A stretch of 64,000 nt of DNA from the NCBI RefSeq assembly GCF_001530125.1, contig NZ_LDUG01000021.1, positions 1-64,000 of the forward strand, given 5' to 3'. The DNA is from Thiobacillus denitrificans. Lineage in GTDB: Bacteria; Pseudomonadota; Gammaproteobacteria; Burkholderiales; Thiobacillaceae. Positions 1-8,199 of this stretch are shown here, one piece after another. The position numbers were made by a program, and so were the translations under genes. The notes under the pieces are model-generated. The model made no database searches, was not told where the DNA came from, and was given only the letters and a program-made list of their open reading frames with translations. Each line of letters opens with the position of its first letter. Position 1 is the first letter of the stretch.

Positions 1-104
1 CCTTTCAGATACCAGCGCGCTGGCTGACTACGGTCCGCATGCGACAGCGCTTTTACCAGTTCGTCGCAATACGCTTCAAACCGCGATTCAAGACTCAGCC
101 CCAT
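1..104 (-). CDS. IS701-type transposase, N-terminal fragment (runs off window)
   Basis: The first 34 codons of a gene that continues beyond the left edge. The ATG at 104 follows a strong ribosome binding site (AGGTGGAGG). The visible peptide starts MGLSLESRFEAYCDELVKAL and continues with an HADR motif, which resembles the N-terminus of IS701-family DDE transposases. Only the start is visible, so the family call rests on a short stretch and the terminal inverted repeat cannot be checked. It suggests an insertion sequence borders the narXL-nos region. Confidence 0.55.
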   Translation of the reverse strand, partial: MGLSLESRFEAYCDELVKALSHADRSQPARWYLK

Positions 105-520
105 GTAGCCTCCACCTCGCTAATTCCTATGCCTGAATCATCGCATTATTTATAACACAGTAGAACTAACAATCAGTCTGGATTTTACTGCGATTGGGTT
201 TCGTGTGTCTTGATGAATGTGAACGGCAGGAATGGCCGATCATCAGGAGTACGCGCCGATTTCACGACCGACCGCTTACTGGCCTACACCGACCGCCCAG
301 TAAAGTATTTTTACCGCTCCGCCAGTGACGGCTGATGGCCGGTTTTTGCCTGACAGCCCCCCCCTAAACTTGAACTGTCAATCAGGCCAAGTCTGAATTT
401 CTACATTTCATGTACGGTCAGCCGCTTCGCGTTGCCGCTCGTGTTCCTTGTTTGAACGGACCTGCTATTCAAGATAGTCGACTCCGGCAAACCAGTTGGC
501 ACGACCAGTTCTCGCAAATG
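105..520. other. gene-free stretch between IS end and narL
   Basis: No supported gene. Part of this must be the left end of the IS701-like element. A short open frame ending at the TGA at 333-335 reads TDRLLAYTDRPVKYFYR and may be a transposase remnant, but I cannot assign it to a family. No convincing terminator for narL was seen. Confidence 0.4.
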
Positions 521-1180
521 TCAGGGCTTGGCCTGGCGCCGGCAGCGGTCGGCCCATACCGCGGCTTCCACCCGCGAACGCAGGTTGAGCTTCTTCAGCA
601 AATGTTTGACGTGGACTTTCACCGTGCCCTCGGCGATGCCCATGTCGCGGGCGATCAGCTTGTTGCTCTTGCCGCCGATCAGGTGGTCGAGGATGCGGCT
701 TTCCTGTTCGGTCAGCCCGGCCTCGGCGAGGCTGGTGGGACGATCCTTTTCGCGCAGCGAAGCCACCAGCAATTGCGTCAGGCGCTCGCTGATGGTGATC
801 TTGCCACGCGCCGCCTCGGCCAGTTGCTGCATCAGGTCTTCCGGCTCCATGTCCTTCAGCAGGTAGCCATCGGCGCCGGCCTGCAGCGCGGCCATCAGGT
901 CTTCCGCATGATCCGACACGGTCAGCATGATGATGCGTGAATCGAGGCCGGCGTCCTTGAGCGTTTTCAGCACCTCGACCCCGTTCATGTCTTTCATGTT
1001 CAGATCGAGCAGGATCATGTCCGGCTGCAGGCTGTGGGCGAGCGCAATGCCCTCCCGGCCGCTTGGGGCCTCGCCGACAAAACGGAATTCGGGTGCGGCC
1101 TGGATCAGCTGGATCACACCCTTGCGAAACAGCGGGTGGTCATCGACGATGAGGATGCTCTGGGGCTCTGCCGGGTTCAT
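521..1180 (-). CDS. narL: Nitrate/nitrite response regulator NarL
   Basis: Two-component response regulator of the NarL/FixJ family. The N-terminal receiver domain has the acidic pair D13-D14, the phospho-acceptor Asp59 in LLDLNM and the conserved Lys109 in LLKDMEPED. The LuxR-type helix-turn-helix near the C-terminus reads GTVKVHVKHLLKKL, followed by SRVEAAVW, a close match to enterobacterial NarL. I chose the ATG at 1180 because the protein then begins right before the receiver domain; an upstream GTG at 1234 would add 18 unconserved residues. The start lies 10 nt after the stop of narX on the same strand, so the two form an operon. It is expected to bind TACYYMT heptamers, which are present before narX and narK1 in this window. 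Confidence 0.9.
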   Translation of the reverse strand: MNPAEPQSILIVDDHPLFRKGVIQLIQAAPEFRFVGEAPSGREGIALAHSLQPDMILLDLNMKDMNGVEVLKTLKDAGLDSRIIMLTVSDHAEDLMAALQAGADGYLLKDMEPEDLMQQLAEAARGKITISERLTQLLVASLREKDRPTSLAEAGLTEQESRILDHLIGGKSNKLIARDMGIAEGTVKVHVKHLLKKLNLRSRVEAAVWADRCRRQAKP

Positions 1181-1190
1181 GAATGTCGGG

Positions 1191-3098
1191 TCAGGTGACG
1201 GGTTGAATGGGGATGGTAACGTCGTGTCCGGCACTCGGCATGAAATGCAGGGTCACGCGGGTGCCGAGTGTAGGCAGATTCTCGACCGTCAGCCGGCCGC
1301 CCAGGTTTTTTGCCCGCTCGTCCATGATGGTCATGCCGTAATGGTGCGCGCCGGCGGCCTGGCGGATGCCGAGGCCGTCGTCGGTAACACTGGCCGACAC
1401 CGAGCCGTCGCTGTTGCACACCACCCTGACCTCGGCCTTTTGCGCCTTGGCATGGTTGAGCACGTTGGACAGCGCCTCGCGAATGATCTGCAGGGCGTGA
1501 ATTTCCTCGTTGGGGCTGAGCGTGCAGCCGGCCAGATGCACGTCCAGCGTGATCGGGATGCCGCCACGGCCAGAAAACTCGGTCACCGTGGTGCGCAGGG
1601 CGGCAGCCAGCCCTTCGCCCTCGATGCGCAGGCGGAAGGTGGTGAGCAGCTCGCGCAACTGGCGATAGGCGCTGTTCAAGCCTTCACGCAGCTCGGCCAA
1701 CACGTCCCTGGCCTCGTCTCCCCGCTGCGGATTGTCCACCAGCGGCTTCAGGCGGCTGACCTGGATTTTCATGTAGGCGAGCGACTGCGCCAGCGAATCG
1801 TGCAGGTCGCGCGCCAGCGCGGCGCGTTCTTCCAGCAGCGACACCCGGCGGCTTTGTTCGGTGCGCCGCGCAGTGCCGATGGCGATGCCGATGTGGCGCG
1901 ACAGCGCGTCCAGCAACTGGGTCTGCCATTGCGCCAGTTCCTTGCCCGGCGGCATTTCCAGCTGCAGCACGCCGTACTGGTGCTCGGTGTCCTTCAACGG
2001 CAATGACAGCACGCGCCGGCCATCCTTGAGCGGGTGCACGGCCAGTGCCGGGTGGGCCAGGCACTCGGCGCAACTCATCAGGCCGCACAGGTCAGCATCG
2101 CCATGCTGCAGCTGCAGCGTGCTGGCGATCACCCGCGCATGTTTGTCGCCGGCTTCCACCAGGCAGGCCCGCCCGTGCCCGACGCCCAGCACATTTTCCA
2201 GATCCTTCAGCAGGATGGCGTAGGTGTCCGGCGCCACCGGCCCGTTGTAAAGCCGGGCGATCGAGTGATAGAGCAGCTCCAGCGAGCGGTTGGCAATGGT
2301 GAGCTCGGCGGTCTTTTCCGTTACCCGCGCTTCCAGATTCCGGTACAGCCTGGAAAGGTCTTCCGCCATATGGTTAAAAGCCTGGCCCAGCCGTCCCAGT
2401 TCGTCGCTGCCGGTGTGCTCGGTGCGCACCGCGAGATTGCCGCGCCCGACATTTGAAGCAAATGCCAGCAGGTTGCGCAGCGGCAGGATCAGGTCATTGC
2501 GCGCCAGAATCAGGGTGAGCGCGCCGATCAGCAGGGTCATCAGCAGAGCCGCCCCCAGCACCATCCGCAGCACCAGGATTTTCGCCTCGGTGTCGCGCTC
2601 GATCTGCTTGACCAGGTCGTTGATCTCGTCGACGAACCGGGTGATGTCCTCGAACAGCAGCGTGCCGCTTTCCGTTAAACTTTCCGGTAAAGACGACCCG
2701 TCTGCCGCTTCCGAAAGAAAACGCGGCTTCACCCGCGTGTGCCAGCGCTCCAGCACCGCCGCATAGCTGCGCGCGAGCGCGGTATCGGCCTGGCTGGGCA
2801 TTACCGTGATGATGCGCGCATCGGTGAGTGTGGACTCGAAACTGTCGATCGCGGCGCGCAGCCGAGTGGATGCTTCGACGCCCCCTGGCTGGCGTGCCGT
2901 CAACGCGAGGCTGGTCATCTTGTAGGCCTGCATGCGCAGGCTGCCTGCCAGGTTGATCGCTTCGCCGCTGCCCTGCACCGACTCGGCGATGATGCCCGAG
3001 CTGGCCATGCCGAGGATGGCGAAACTAGCGATCAGCGCCAGCATGCCGCCCAGCTTGAGCAGCAGCGAATGCTGCAGGAAACCGCGTTTTTCTTTCAT
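1191..3098 (-). CDS. narX: Nitrate/nitrite sensor histidine kinase NarX
   Basis: Membrane sensor kinase that pairs with the adjacent NarL. Order of domains: a transmembrane helix around residues 13-33; a periplasmic segment with the P-box-like sequence AGSLRMQAYKMTSL, typical of NarX/NarQ nitrate sensing; a second transmembrane helix; a HAMP linker; a GAF-like region; then a HisKA_3 dimerisation domain with the phospho-accepting His in ARDLHDSLAQSLAYM; then the HATPase_c domain (IREALSNVLNHA, DDGLG). The ATG at 3098 is preferred over a TTG at 3149 because it has an AAGAGGCG ribosome binding site and starts directly before the first helix. It is divergent from nosZ. Two heptamer sites upstream suggest autoregulation by NarL. 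Confidence 0.9.
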   Translation of the reverse strand: MKEKRGFLQHSLLLKLGGMLALIASFAILGMASSGIIAESVQGSGEAINLAGSLRMQAYKMTSLALTARQPGGVEASTRLRAAIDSFESTLTDARIITVMPSQADTALARSYAAVLERWHTRVKPRFLSEAADGSSLPESLTESGTLLFEDITRFVDEINDLVKQIERDTEAKILVLRMVLGAALLMTLLIGALTLILARNDLILPLRNLLAFASNVGRGNLAVRTEHTGSDELGRLGQAFNHMAEDLSRLYRNLEARVTEKTAELTIANRSLELLYHSIARLYNGPVAPDTYAILLKDLENVLGVGHGRACLVEAGDKHARVIASTLQLQHGDADLCGLMSCAECLAHPALAVHPLKDGRRVLSLPLKDTEHQYGVLQLEMPPGKELAQWQTQLLDALSRHIGIAIGTARRTEQSRRVSLLEERAALARDLHDSLAQSLAYMKIQVSRLKPLVDNPQRGDEARDVLAELREGLNSAYRQLRELLTTFRLRIEGEGLAAALRTTVTEFSGRGGIPITLDVHLAGCTLSPNEEIHALQIIREALSNVLNHAKAQKAEVRVVCNSDGSVSASVTDDGLGIRQAAGAHHYGMTIMDERAKNLGGRLTVENLPTLGTRVTLHFMPSAGHDVTIPIQPVT

Positions 3099-3472
3099 GT
3101 TCGCCTCTTGGCCAGGACAGATCACCCGGAATATTAAGGAGTACCTCAAGGATATTTAAGGGGTACCTCTATATGTCACGAGCCTTGGAGCCAAGCTTGA
3201 ATAAGCCAATTCTTTAACGTTAAAACAAGCAGTTAACTCCGTACGCCCAGTGTCAGTCACAGAAAGGCTTACTCGATAGTGTGAACTTCGCTGTCGGCCT
3301 TCTGCTCCGATCAATGGACTTGGTTGTCTCTTTTTGCTAAGGTCGAAGCGTGACATATTGTCGCAGCGGCGGGCACCCTCGACAGTCCCGCATTTCGATC
3401 GATCCGGGTGGGTTCTTGCTTCCGCGAATCGATGGTCAGCGCTTAATTTTTGATACATGGAGCTAGGCAATC
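3099..3472. promoter_or_regulatory. Divergent narX / nosZ control region
   Basis: This 374-nt region drives narXL leftwards and the nos operon rightwards. It contains two NarL heptamer-like boxes near narX and a perfect 12-bp palindrome TTTAACGTTAAA at 3213-3224. There is a lone half-site TTGAT just before nosZ but no complete FNR/Dnr box (TTGAT-N4-ATCAA). The nosZ ribosome binding site is GGAG, about 10 nt before its ATG. Confidence 0.55.
3142..3170 (-). promoter_or_regulatory. Two NarL heptamer-like boxes upstream of narX
   Basis: TACCTCA (3142-3148) and TACCTCT (3164-3170) are directly repeated 22 nt apart. The second fits the NarL consensus TACYYMT in full, the first in six of seven positions. 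They lie 44-72 nt upstream of the narX ATG, a suitable place for autoregulation. The match is seen in the sequence; binding is inferred. Confidence 0.45.
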
Positions 3473-5413
3473 ATGACACAGGACGACATCAAAACGCTAG
3501 ACACCCCGCCTGACCTGGGCCGCCGCAAATTCCTGAATACCGCCGCTCTGGTTGGCCTGTCCGGCGCAGGGCTTTCAGTCGGTCTGTCGGCCTGCAAGAA
3601 CGAATCGGTTCCCTCAGAGGCTGCCCCGGGCGCCCCAGCCGCCAGCGCCAAGGGCGATCACGGCAAGTACGAGGTGCCACCAGGCGAACTCGATGAATAT
3701 TACTCATTTTCCAGTGGCGGCCATTCGGGCGAGGTGCGCATTTACGGCCTGCCGTCCGGCCGCGAGCTGAAGCGTATCCCGGTCTTCAACATGGACTGTC
3801 TGGTGGGCTGGGGAGTCACCAACGAATCCAAGGCCATCCTGGGTACCAAGCCCGACGGCACGCCGAAGTACACCACGGGCGATACCCACCACGTGCACCA
3901 GAGTTACAAAGACGGCACCTACGACGGCAAATACATGTTCGTGAACGACAAGATCCATGGCCGTCTGGCACGTATCCGCATGGATACCATGGAATGCGAC
4001 AAGATCATCGAACTGCCCAACATCCAGGGCTTTCACGGCACCTTTACCGACAAGCGCGACCCGGTCGATCCCAACATCAATCACACCACGCGGGTGTTCT
4101 GTGGCGCAGAGTTCGCGATTCCGCTGCCCAACGATGGACGCGACATGGAGGATGGGAGCCAGTACAAAACGCTATTCAGCTGTGTCGATTCCGAGACCAT
4201 GGAAATGCGCTGGCAGGTGTTGATCGACGGCAATTGCGACTTGGTGGCAACTTCCTACGACGGCAAGCTGGCGGCGACCAACCAGTACAACACCGAGAAA
4301 GGCGTCCATTACGAAGACATGATGGCAGCGGAGATGGATGCTTGCCTGTTCTTCAACGTGGCGCGCATTGAAGATGCGGTAAAGGCCGGCAAGGTAAGCT
4401 ACATAGGGGGTTCCAAGGTTCCGGTGGTCGACGGCACAAGAGCCTCCAACCAGGATCCGAAAACCGCCCTGACCTGCTACGTGCCGATTTCGAAGAACCC
4501 ACATGGCGTGAACATCAGCCCGGACGGCAAGTATTACGTCTGCGCGGGCAAGCTTTCGCCGACGGCTTCGGTGATCGACCATGCCCTGATGCTGAAATGG
4601 TTCGATGGCGGCGTGGCCTCGGCCCGCGATACAGTGGTTGCCGAAGCCGAGATCGGCCTGGGACCGTTGCACACCGGATTCGACAACAAGGGCAATGCTT
4701 ATACCACCTTGTTCCTCGACAGCCAGATCGTGAAATGGAACGTGGAAGCGGCGATCAAATCGTTCAAGGGCGACAAGAATGCCAAGATAATCCTGGACCG
4801 CATCGACGTGCATTACCAGCCGGGGCATGGTTTCACCTCGATGGGCGAGACGAAGGAATCGGACGGCCGCTACTTTATTTCCGACAATAAGTTCTCCAAG
4901 GACCGCTTCCTGCCCGTGGGGCCGCTCCATGCCGAGACTGCTCAGCTGATCGACATCAGCGGCGACAAGATGAAGCTGGTGGCCGACCACTCGGTGTACT
5001 CGGAGCCACACGATTCGATTATCGTCCGGCGGGACATCATCAAGACGCGTCAGATCTACGACCTTGACGAGTTCCCTCTGGCGGTGAAGGATCCGAAGGA
5101 GTCTGGTGTTTTTCGCAATGGCAAAAAGGTGACCGTCAAGCTCACCAGCCAGGCCCCGGCTTTCAGCCTGCGGGAGTTCAAGGTCAAGAAGGGCGATGAG
5201 GTGACCATCATCCTGACCAACCTCGACAAGGTGGAGGACCTGACCCACGGCTTCGCGGTTCCCAAGTACGACATCCAGTTCATCGTCAGCCCGCAGGAGA
5301 CCAAGTCGGTCACGTTCGTTGCCGACAAACCGGGGGTGTACTGGTGTTACTGCACCAACTTCTGCCACGCCTTGCACCTGGAAATGCGTAGCCGGATGAT
5401 TGTCGAAGTTTGA
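3473..5413 (+). CDS. nosZ: Nitrous oxide reductase NosZ (Tat-exported)
   Basis: Terminal enzyme of denitrification, reducing N2O to N2 in the periplasm. A 646-aa protein with a twin-arginine signal (RRKFLN at 17-22, then a hydrophobic stretch), placing it with the Tat-exported clade I enzymes. The beta-propeller contains the DTHHVH motif (His139-His140) and later His residues expected to bind the CuZ tetracopper cluster. The C-terminal cupredoxin domain has the CuA site CTNFCHALHLEM, with Cys627, Cys631, His635 and Met638 as ligands. The usual Trp between the two Cys is Asn629, and an extra Cys625 precedes the motif. It is the first gene of the operon, ahead of nosR rather than behind it as in many denitrifiers. 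Confidence 0.97.
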   Translation: MTQDDIKTLDTPPDLGRRKFLNTAALVGLSGAGLSVGLSACKNESVPSEAAPGAPAASAKGDHGKYEVPPGELDEYYSFSSGGHSGEVRIYGLPSGRELKRIPVFNMDCLVGWGVTNESKAILGTKPDGTPKYTTGDTHHVHQSYKDGTYDGKYMFVNDKIHGRLARIRMDTMECDKIIELPNIQGFHGTFTDKRDPVDPNINHTTRVFCGAEFAIPLPNDGRDMEDGSQYKTLFSCVDSETMEMRWQVLIDGNCDLVATSYDGKLAATNQYNTEKGVHYEDMMAAEMDACLFFNVARIEDAVKAGKVSYIGGSKVPVVDGTRASNQDPKTALTCYVPISKNPHGVNISPDGKYYVCAGKLSPTASVIDHALMLKWFDGGVASARDTVVAEAEIGLGPLHTGFDNKGNAYTTLFLDSQIVKWNVEAAIKSFKGDKNAKIILDRIDVHYQPGHGFTSMGETKESDGRYFISDNKFSKDRFLPVGPLHAETAQLIDISGDKMKLVADHSVYSEPHDSIIVRRDIIKTRQIYDLDEFPLAVKDPKESGVFRNGKKVTVKLTSQAPAFSLREFKVKKGDEVTIILTNLDKVEDLTHGFAVPKYDIQFIVSPQETKSVTFVADKPGVYWCYCTNFCHALHLEMRSRMIVEV

Positions 5414-5419
5414 ACGACA

Positions 5420-5444
5420 CCCCGTTTCCGCAAAGGAAACGGGG
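5420..5444 (+). other. Hairpin between nosZ and nosR
   Basis: CCCCGTTTCC (5420-5429) pairs perfectly with GGAAACGGGG (5435-5444) around a 5-nt loop, six nt after the nosZ stop. No U-tract follows, so it is more likely a transcript-stability or attenuating stem than a full terminator. It could let nosZ be expressed above the distal genes. Confidence 0.6.
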
Positions 5445-5535
5445 GGGCTGCAAAAATTCATGAACCCTACGGCGCAATGGACTGCGGTCCATTGCGCGTG
5501 TTCCAGTTGGCATTCCGAGGTTCGCCGGTTTTTTC

Positions 5536-8199
5536 ATGATTTCTCCTTCCGGCCATTTTTCCCGTTTTCTGACGGCTCTTTATCTGTGCTGCGCCTGGGG
5601 CCTGGCTGCCGGCGGCAGCTATGAGACGCCCCTACCCGCGCAGTTGTCCACTGATCCGGATCTTTGCGCGCATATTCCATGCAAGGATGTGCTGCCTGGC
5701 GCTGACAGCTTTTCCCACCGCATGGGCAAGCCGGCTTATGTCGAGGCCTACCGCAGCAAGAAAGACGATCACGCCGACAAAAAGGGCGACAGCGGCGAAG
5801 AAGCGCACATCGAGAAGGATGACGACAGCGAGAAAGACGACCGTGAACTGATCGGTTACGTATTCCTGTCCACCGACATCGTGGACATCCCCGCCTACTC
5901 GGGAAAACCGGTGGTGACCCTGATCGGGATGGACACTCGCGGCATCGTCACCGGCGTCCGGGTGCTGCGTCATTCCGAGCCGATCCTGCTGCTGGGAATC
6001 CCGGAGACCGAACTCACCAAGTTCATCTTTCAGTACGTCGGCAAGTTCGTCGGCGACAAGATCACCGTGGGCAAGGGCAACGCCAATCAGGGAATGATCG
6101 GTCTGGACGCGATCACCGGCGCCACGGTAACCGTGATTGCGGAGAACCAGGTCATTTTGCGCAGCGGCCTGGCGATCGCCAGGCAGGTGGGCATCATCAA
6201 GCCCACCATCCACCCCCAGGCAAAGTTCACCGAGGTGGCCGGCAAGCTGAATTGGCAGGCGCTCCTCGAAGAGGGCAGTATCCAGCGACTCAAGGTCGAC
6301 ACCACAGAGGTCGGGATGCCACGTTCGGACCTGCCCTACATCGACATTTATTTTGGGTACCTCAATGCCCCGGCGGTGGGGCGCAGCGTGCTCGGCGATT
6401 CTGTCTATCAAAGCCTGATGTCCCGACTCAAGCCCGGCGACCATGCCATCTTCCTCATCGCCAACGGTGTGGAATCGTTCAAGGGCTCGGGCTTTGTGCG
6501 CGGCGGCATCTATGACCGGGTGCAGGTGGCACAGGACATGGACACCTTCACTTTTCGCGATCTGGATTATCTCAACTTGTACAAGATCGAGGCGGCCGGC
6601 GCGCCCCCCTACCGGGAGTCGGCCATCTTCATCATCCGCTCGCCAATATTCAGCGCGGCCTACCCCTGGAACCTGGTGTTTTTGGCTAACAAGATGGACC
6701 AGCAGACGGGTACCCGGACCTTTGTCAACTTTAGCCGCGAGTACTGGCTGCCCAGCCGTTACCTTGAGGGAGGACGGCCCGAAATCGTCAAGCCGGAAGC
6801 AACCTGGGTGACGGTGTGGAAATCACGCAAGGTCGAGACTGTGCTGTTTCTGTTCTGGCTCGCTGCCGCGGGAACGGTCTATGCGCTGCGGGACACGCTG
6901 GTCAGGCGCTCAACGCTCAAGGACAAGCGCTGGAAGGACATCCCCAAATATATTCTATGGGCAACGTCGATCGGCTTCGTCGGGTTCTACCTGCTGGCGG
7001 TGCCTTCCATTACGCAGGTGCTGACCTGGTTCCATGCCATCCTGTTCGAATGGCGTTGGGAACTCTTCCTCTCCGATCCATTCGTCTTCCTGTTCTGGAT
7101 TTTCATCATCGTCTCCGTGTTCTTCTGGGGGCGCGGGATGTTCTGCGGCTGGATGTGCCCCTACGGCTCACTCTCGGAGATCGTCTACCATGTGGCCGGC
7201 AAATTGGGGCTGAAACGCTATCAGCGCCATCTGCTGCCACAACGCTGGCATGATCGTTTGAAGTGGATCAAATACGGCATCTTTGCCGGCCTGCTCGGGG
7301 TGTCCTTCTATTCCATGGGGCTGGCCGAGAAACTCGCAGAGATCGAGCCGTTCAAAACCACCTTCCTGGTGGGGGTGTGGAACCGCTCCTGGCCCTTCGT
7401 GACCTTCTGGACGGTTTTGCTGGTCGCCTCGGTTTTTTTCGAGCGCCCGTTCTGCAAGTATCTGTGTCCGCTCGGCGCCGCCCTGGCGGTGCCCTCCACT
7501 TTCCGCTGGTGGGGGCTCAAGCGCAAGCAGGAGTGCGGGCCCTGTGCCGCGTGCGCAGTCGGCTGCGGCTCGCAGGCCATCGACGAAACCGGCCGTATCG
7601 ACCAGCGCGAATGCCTGCTGTGCCTGGACTGCCAGGTGCTCTATTACGACGACCATGCCTGCCCGCCGCTGGTCCAGGAGCGCAAGCGCCGCACCAAGGC
7701 CGGTGAGCCGCTGACCGCGATCGGCGCGGACGGCTACTTCATCCCGATCGTTCCAGCCGCCGCGGCGGCCGCTCCTGTTGCGGCGGCGCGGCAAAGCCTG
7801 CCCAAGTTTATCGGACAGGAGTTCTTCGATCACGTGTTTCCCTGGAGCCGCAAGGTGCTGCAGCAGCCGATCCTGCTACAGGCAACCACGTTCGCGCTCG
7901 TGGTCCTGGTAAGCTGGGTCTGGGTGCTCGGCGCGGCCGGGAGAATCGGCCCCGGCATCGTCCTCGGATGGTGGCTGGCCTGGAGCGTGTACGAGCTGGT
8001 GGTGCGGATGCGCTGCAAACCCTACGTCAAGGATGGGCCGTGGTGGGGCCGCAACCTGCGCCCGGCTTCGTGGGCCGACATGGCCTCCTACGTGGCGTTC
8101 AAGAATCTGCTGATCGCCGCGGCATTGTTCCTTGTAATGAAAGGCACCGGGGTACTGGACTATCTGAGCGGACTGCCCGCATTGCAATGGCTGTACTGA
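5536..8199 (+). CDS. nosR: NosR, membrane flavo-/iron-sulfur electron donor to NosZ
   Basis: Polytopic membrane protein needed for nosZ expression and electron delivery. A signal-like N-terminus leads into a periplasmic FMN-binding domain (roughly residues 110-220, with the flavin-type GLDAITGATVT motif), several membrane helices, two CxxxCP motifs (FCGWMCPYG near 536, FCKYLCPLG near 640) and a cytoplasmic ferredoxin-like region (CGPCAACAVGC, CLLCLDCQVLYYDDHACPP) near 668-715. Two unusual parts: a highly charged Asp/Lys/Glu-rich insert at about residues 74-105, and a long C-terminal tail after the ferredoxin region with an alanine-rich linker and further membrane helices. At 887 aa it is longer than the roughly 720-aa Pseudomonas protein. 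Confidence 0.95.
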   Translation: MISPSGHFSRFLTALYLCCAWGLAAGGSYETPLPAQLSTDPDLCAHIPCKDVLPGADSFSHRMGKPAYVEAYRSKKDDHADKKGDSGEEAHIEKDDDSEKDDRELIGYVFLSTDIVDIPAYSGKPVVTLIGMDTRGIVTGVRVLRHSEPILLLGIPETELTKFIFQYVGKFVGDKITVGKGNANQGMIGLDAITGATVTVIAENQVILRSGLAIARQVGIIKPTIHPQAKFTEVAGKLNWQALLEEGSIQRLKVDTTEVGMPRSDLPYIDIYFGYLNAPAVGRSVLGDSVYQSLMSRLKPGDHAIFLIANGVESFKGSGFVRGGIYDRVQVAQDMDTFTFRDLDYLNLYKIEAAGAPPYRESAIFIIRSPIFSAAYPWNLVFLANKMDQQTGTRTFVNFSREYWLPSRYLEGGRPEIVKPEATWVTVWKSRKVETVLFLFWLAAAGTVYALRDTLVRRSTLKDKRWKDIPKYILWATSIGFVGFYLLAVPSITQVLTWFHAILFEWRWELFLSDPFVFLFWIFIIVSVFFWGRGMFCGWMCPYGSLSEIVYHVAGKLGLKRYQRHLLPQRWHDRLKWIKYGIFAGLLGVSFYSMGLAEKLAEIEPFKTTFLVGVWNRSWPFVTFWTVLLVASVFFERPFCKYLCPLGAALAVPSTFRWWGLKRKQECGPCAACAVGCGSQAIDETGRIDQRECLLCLDCQVLYYDDHACPPLVQERKRRTKAGEPLTAIGADGYFIPIVPAAAAAAPVAAARQSLPKFIGQEFFDHVFPWSRKVLQQPILLQATTFALVVLVSWVWVLGAAGRIGPGIVLGWWLAWSVYELVVRMRCKPYVKDGPWWGRNLRPASWADMASYVAFKNLLIAAALFLVMKGTGVLDYLSGLPALQWLY

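Noticed and set aside
240-335. Open stretch ending DRPVKYFYRSASDG near the left edge
   Set aside because: Too short to assign; possibly a transposase remnant but without a supporting family match.
3306-3320. Possible FNR/Dnr box near GATCAA upstream of nosZ
   Set aside because: Only one half-site (ATCAA) fits; the other half does not match TTGAT at the required spacing.
5420-5444. Terminator after nosZ
   Set aside because: The hairpin is strong but lacks a U-tract and nosR follows in the same direction; kept only as a stability stem.
4172-5461. Open frame of 429 codons opposite nosZ
   Set aside because: Antisense shadow of nosZ with no family similarity.
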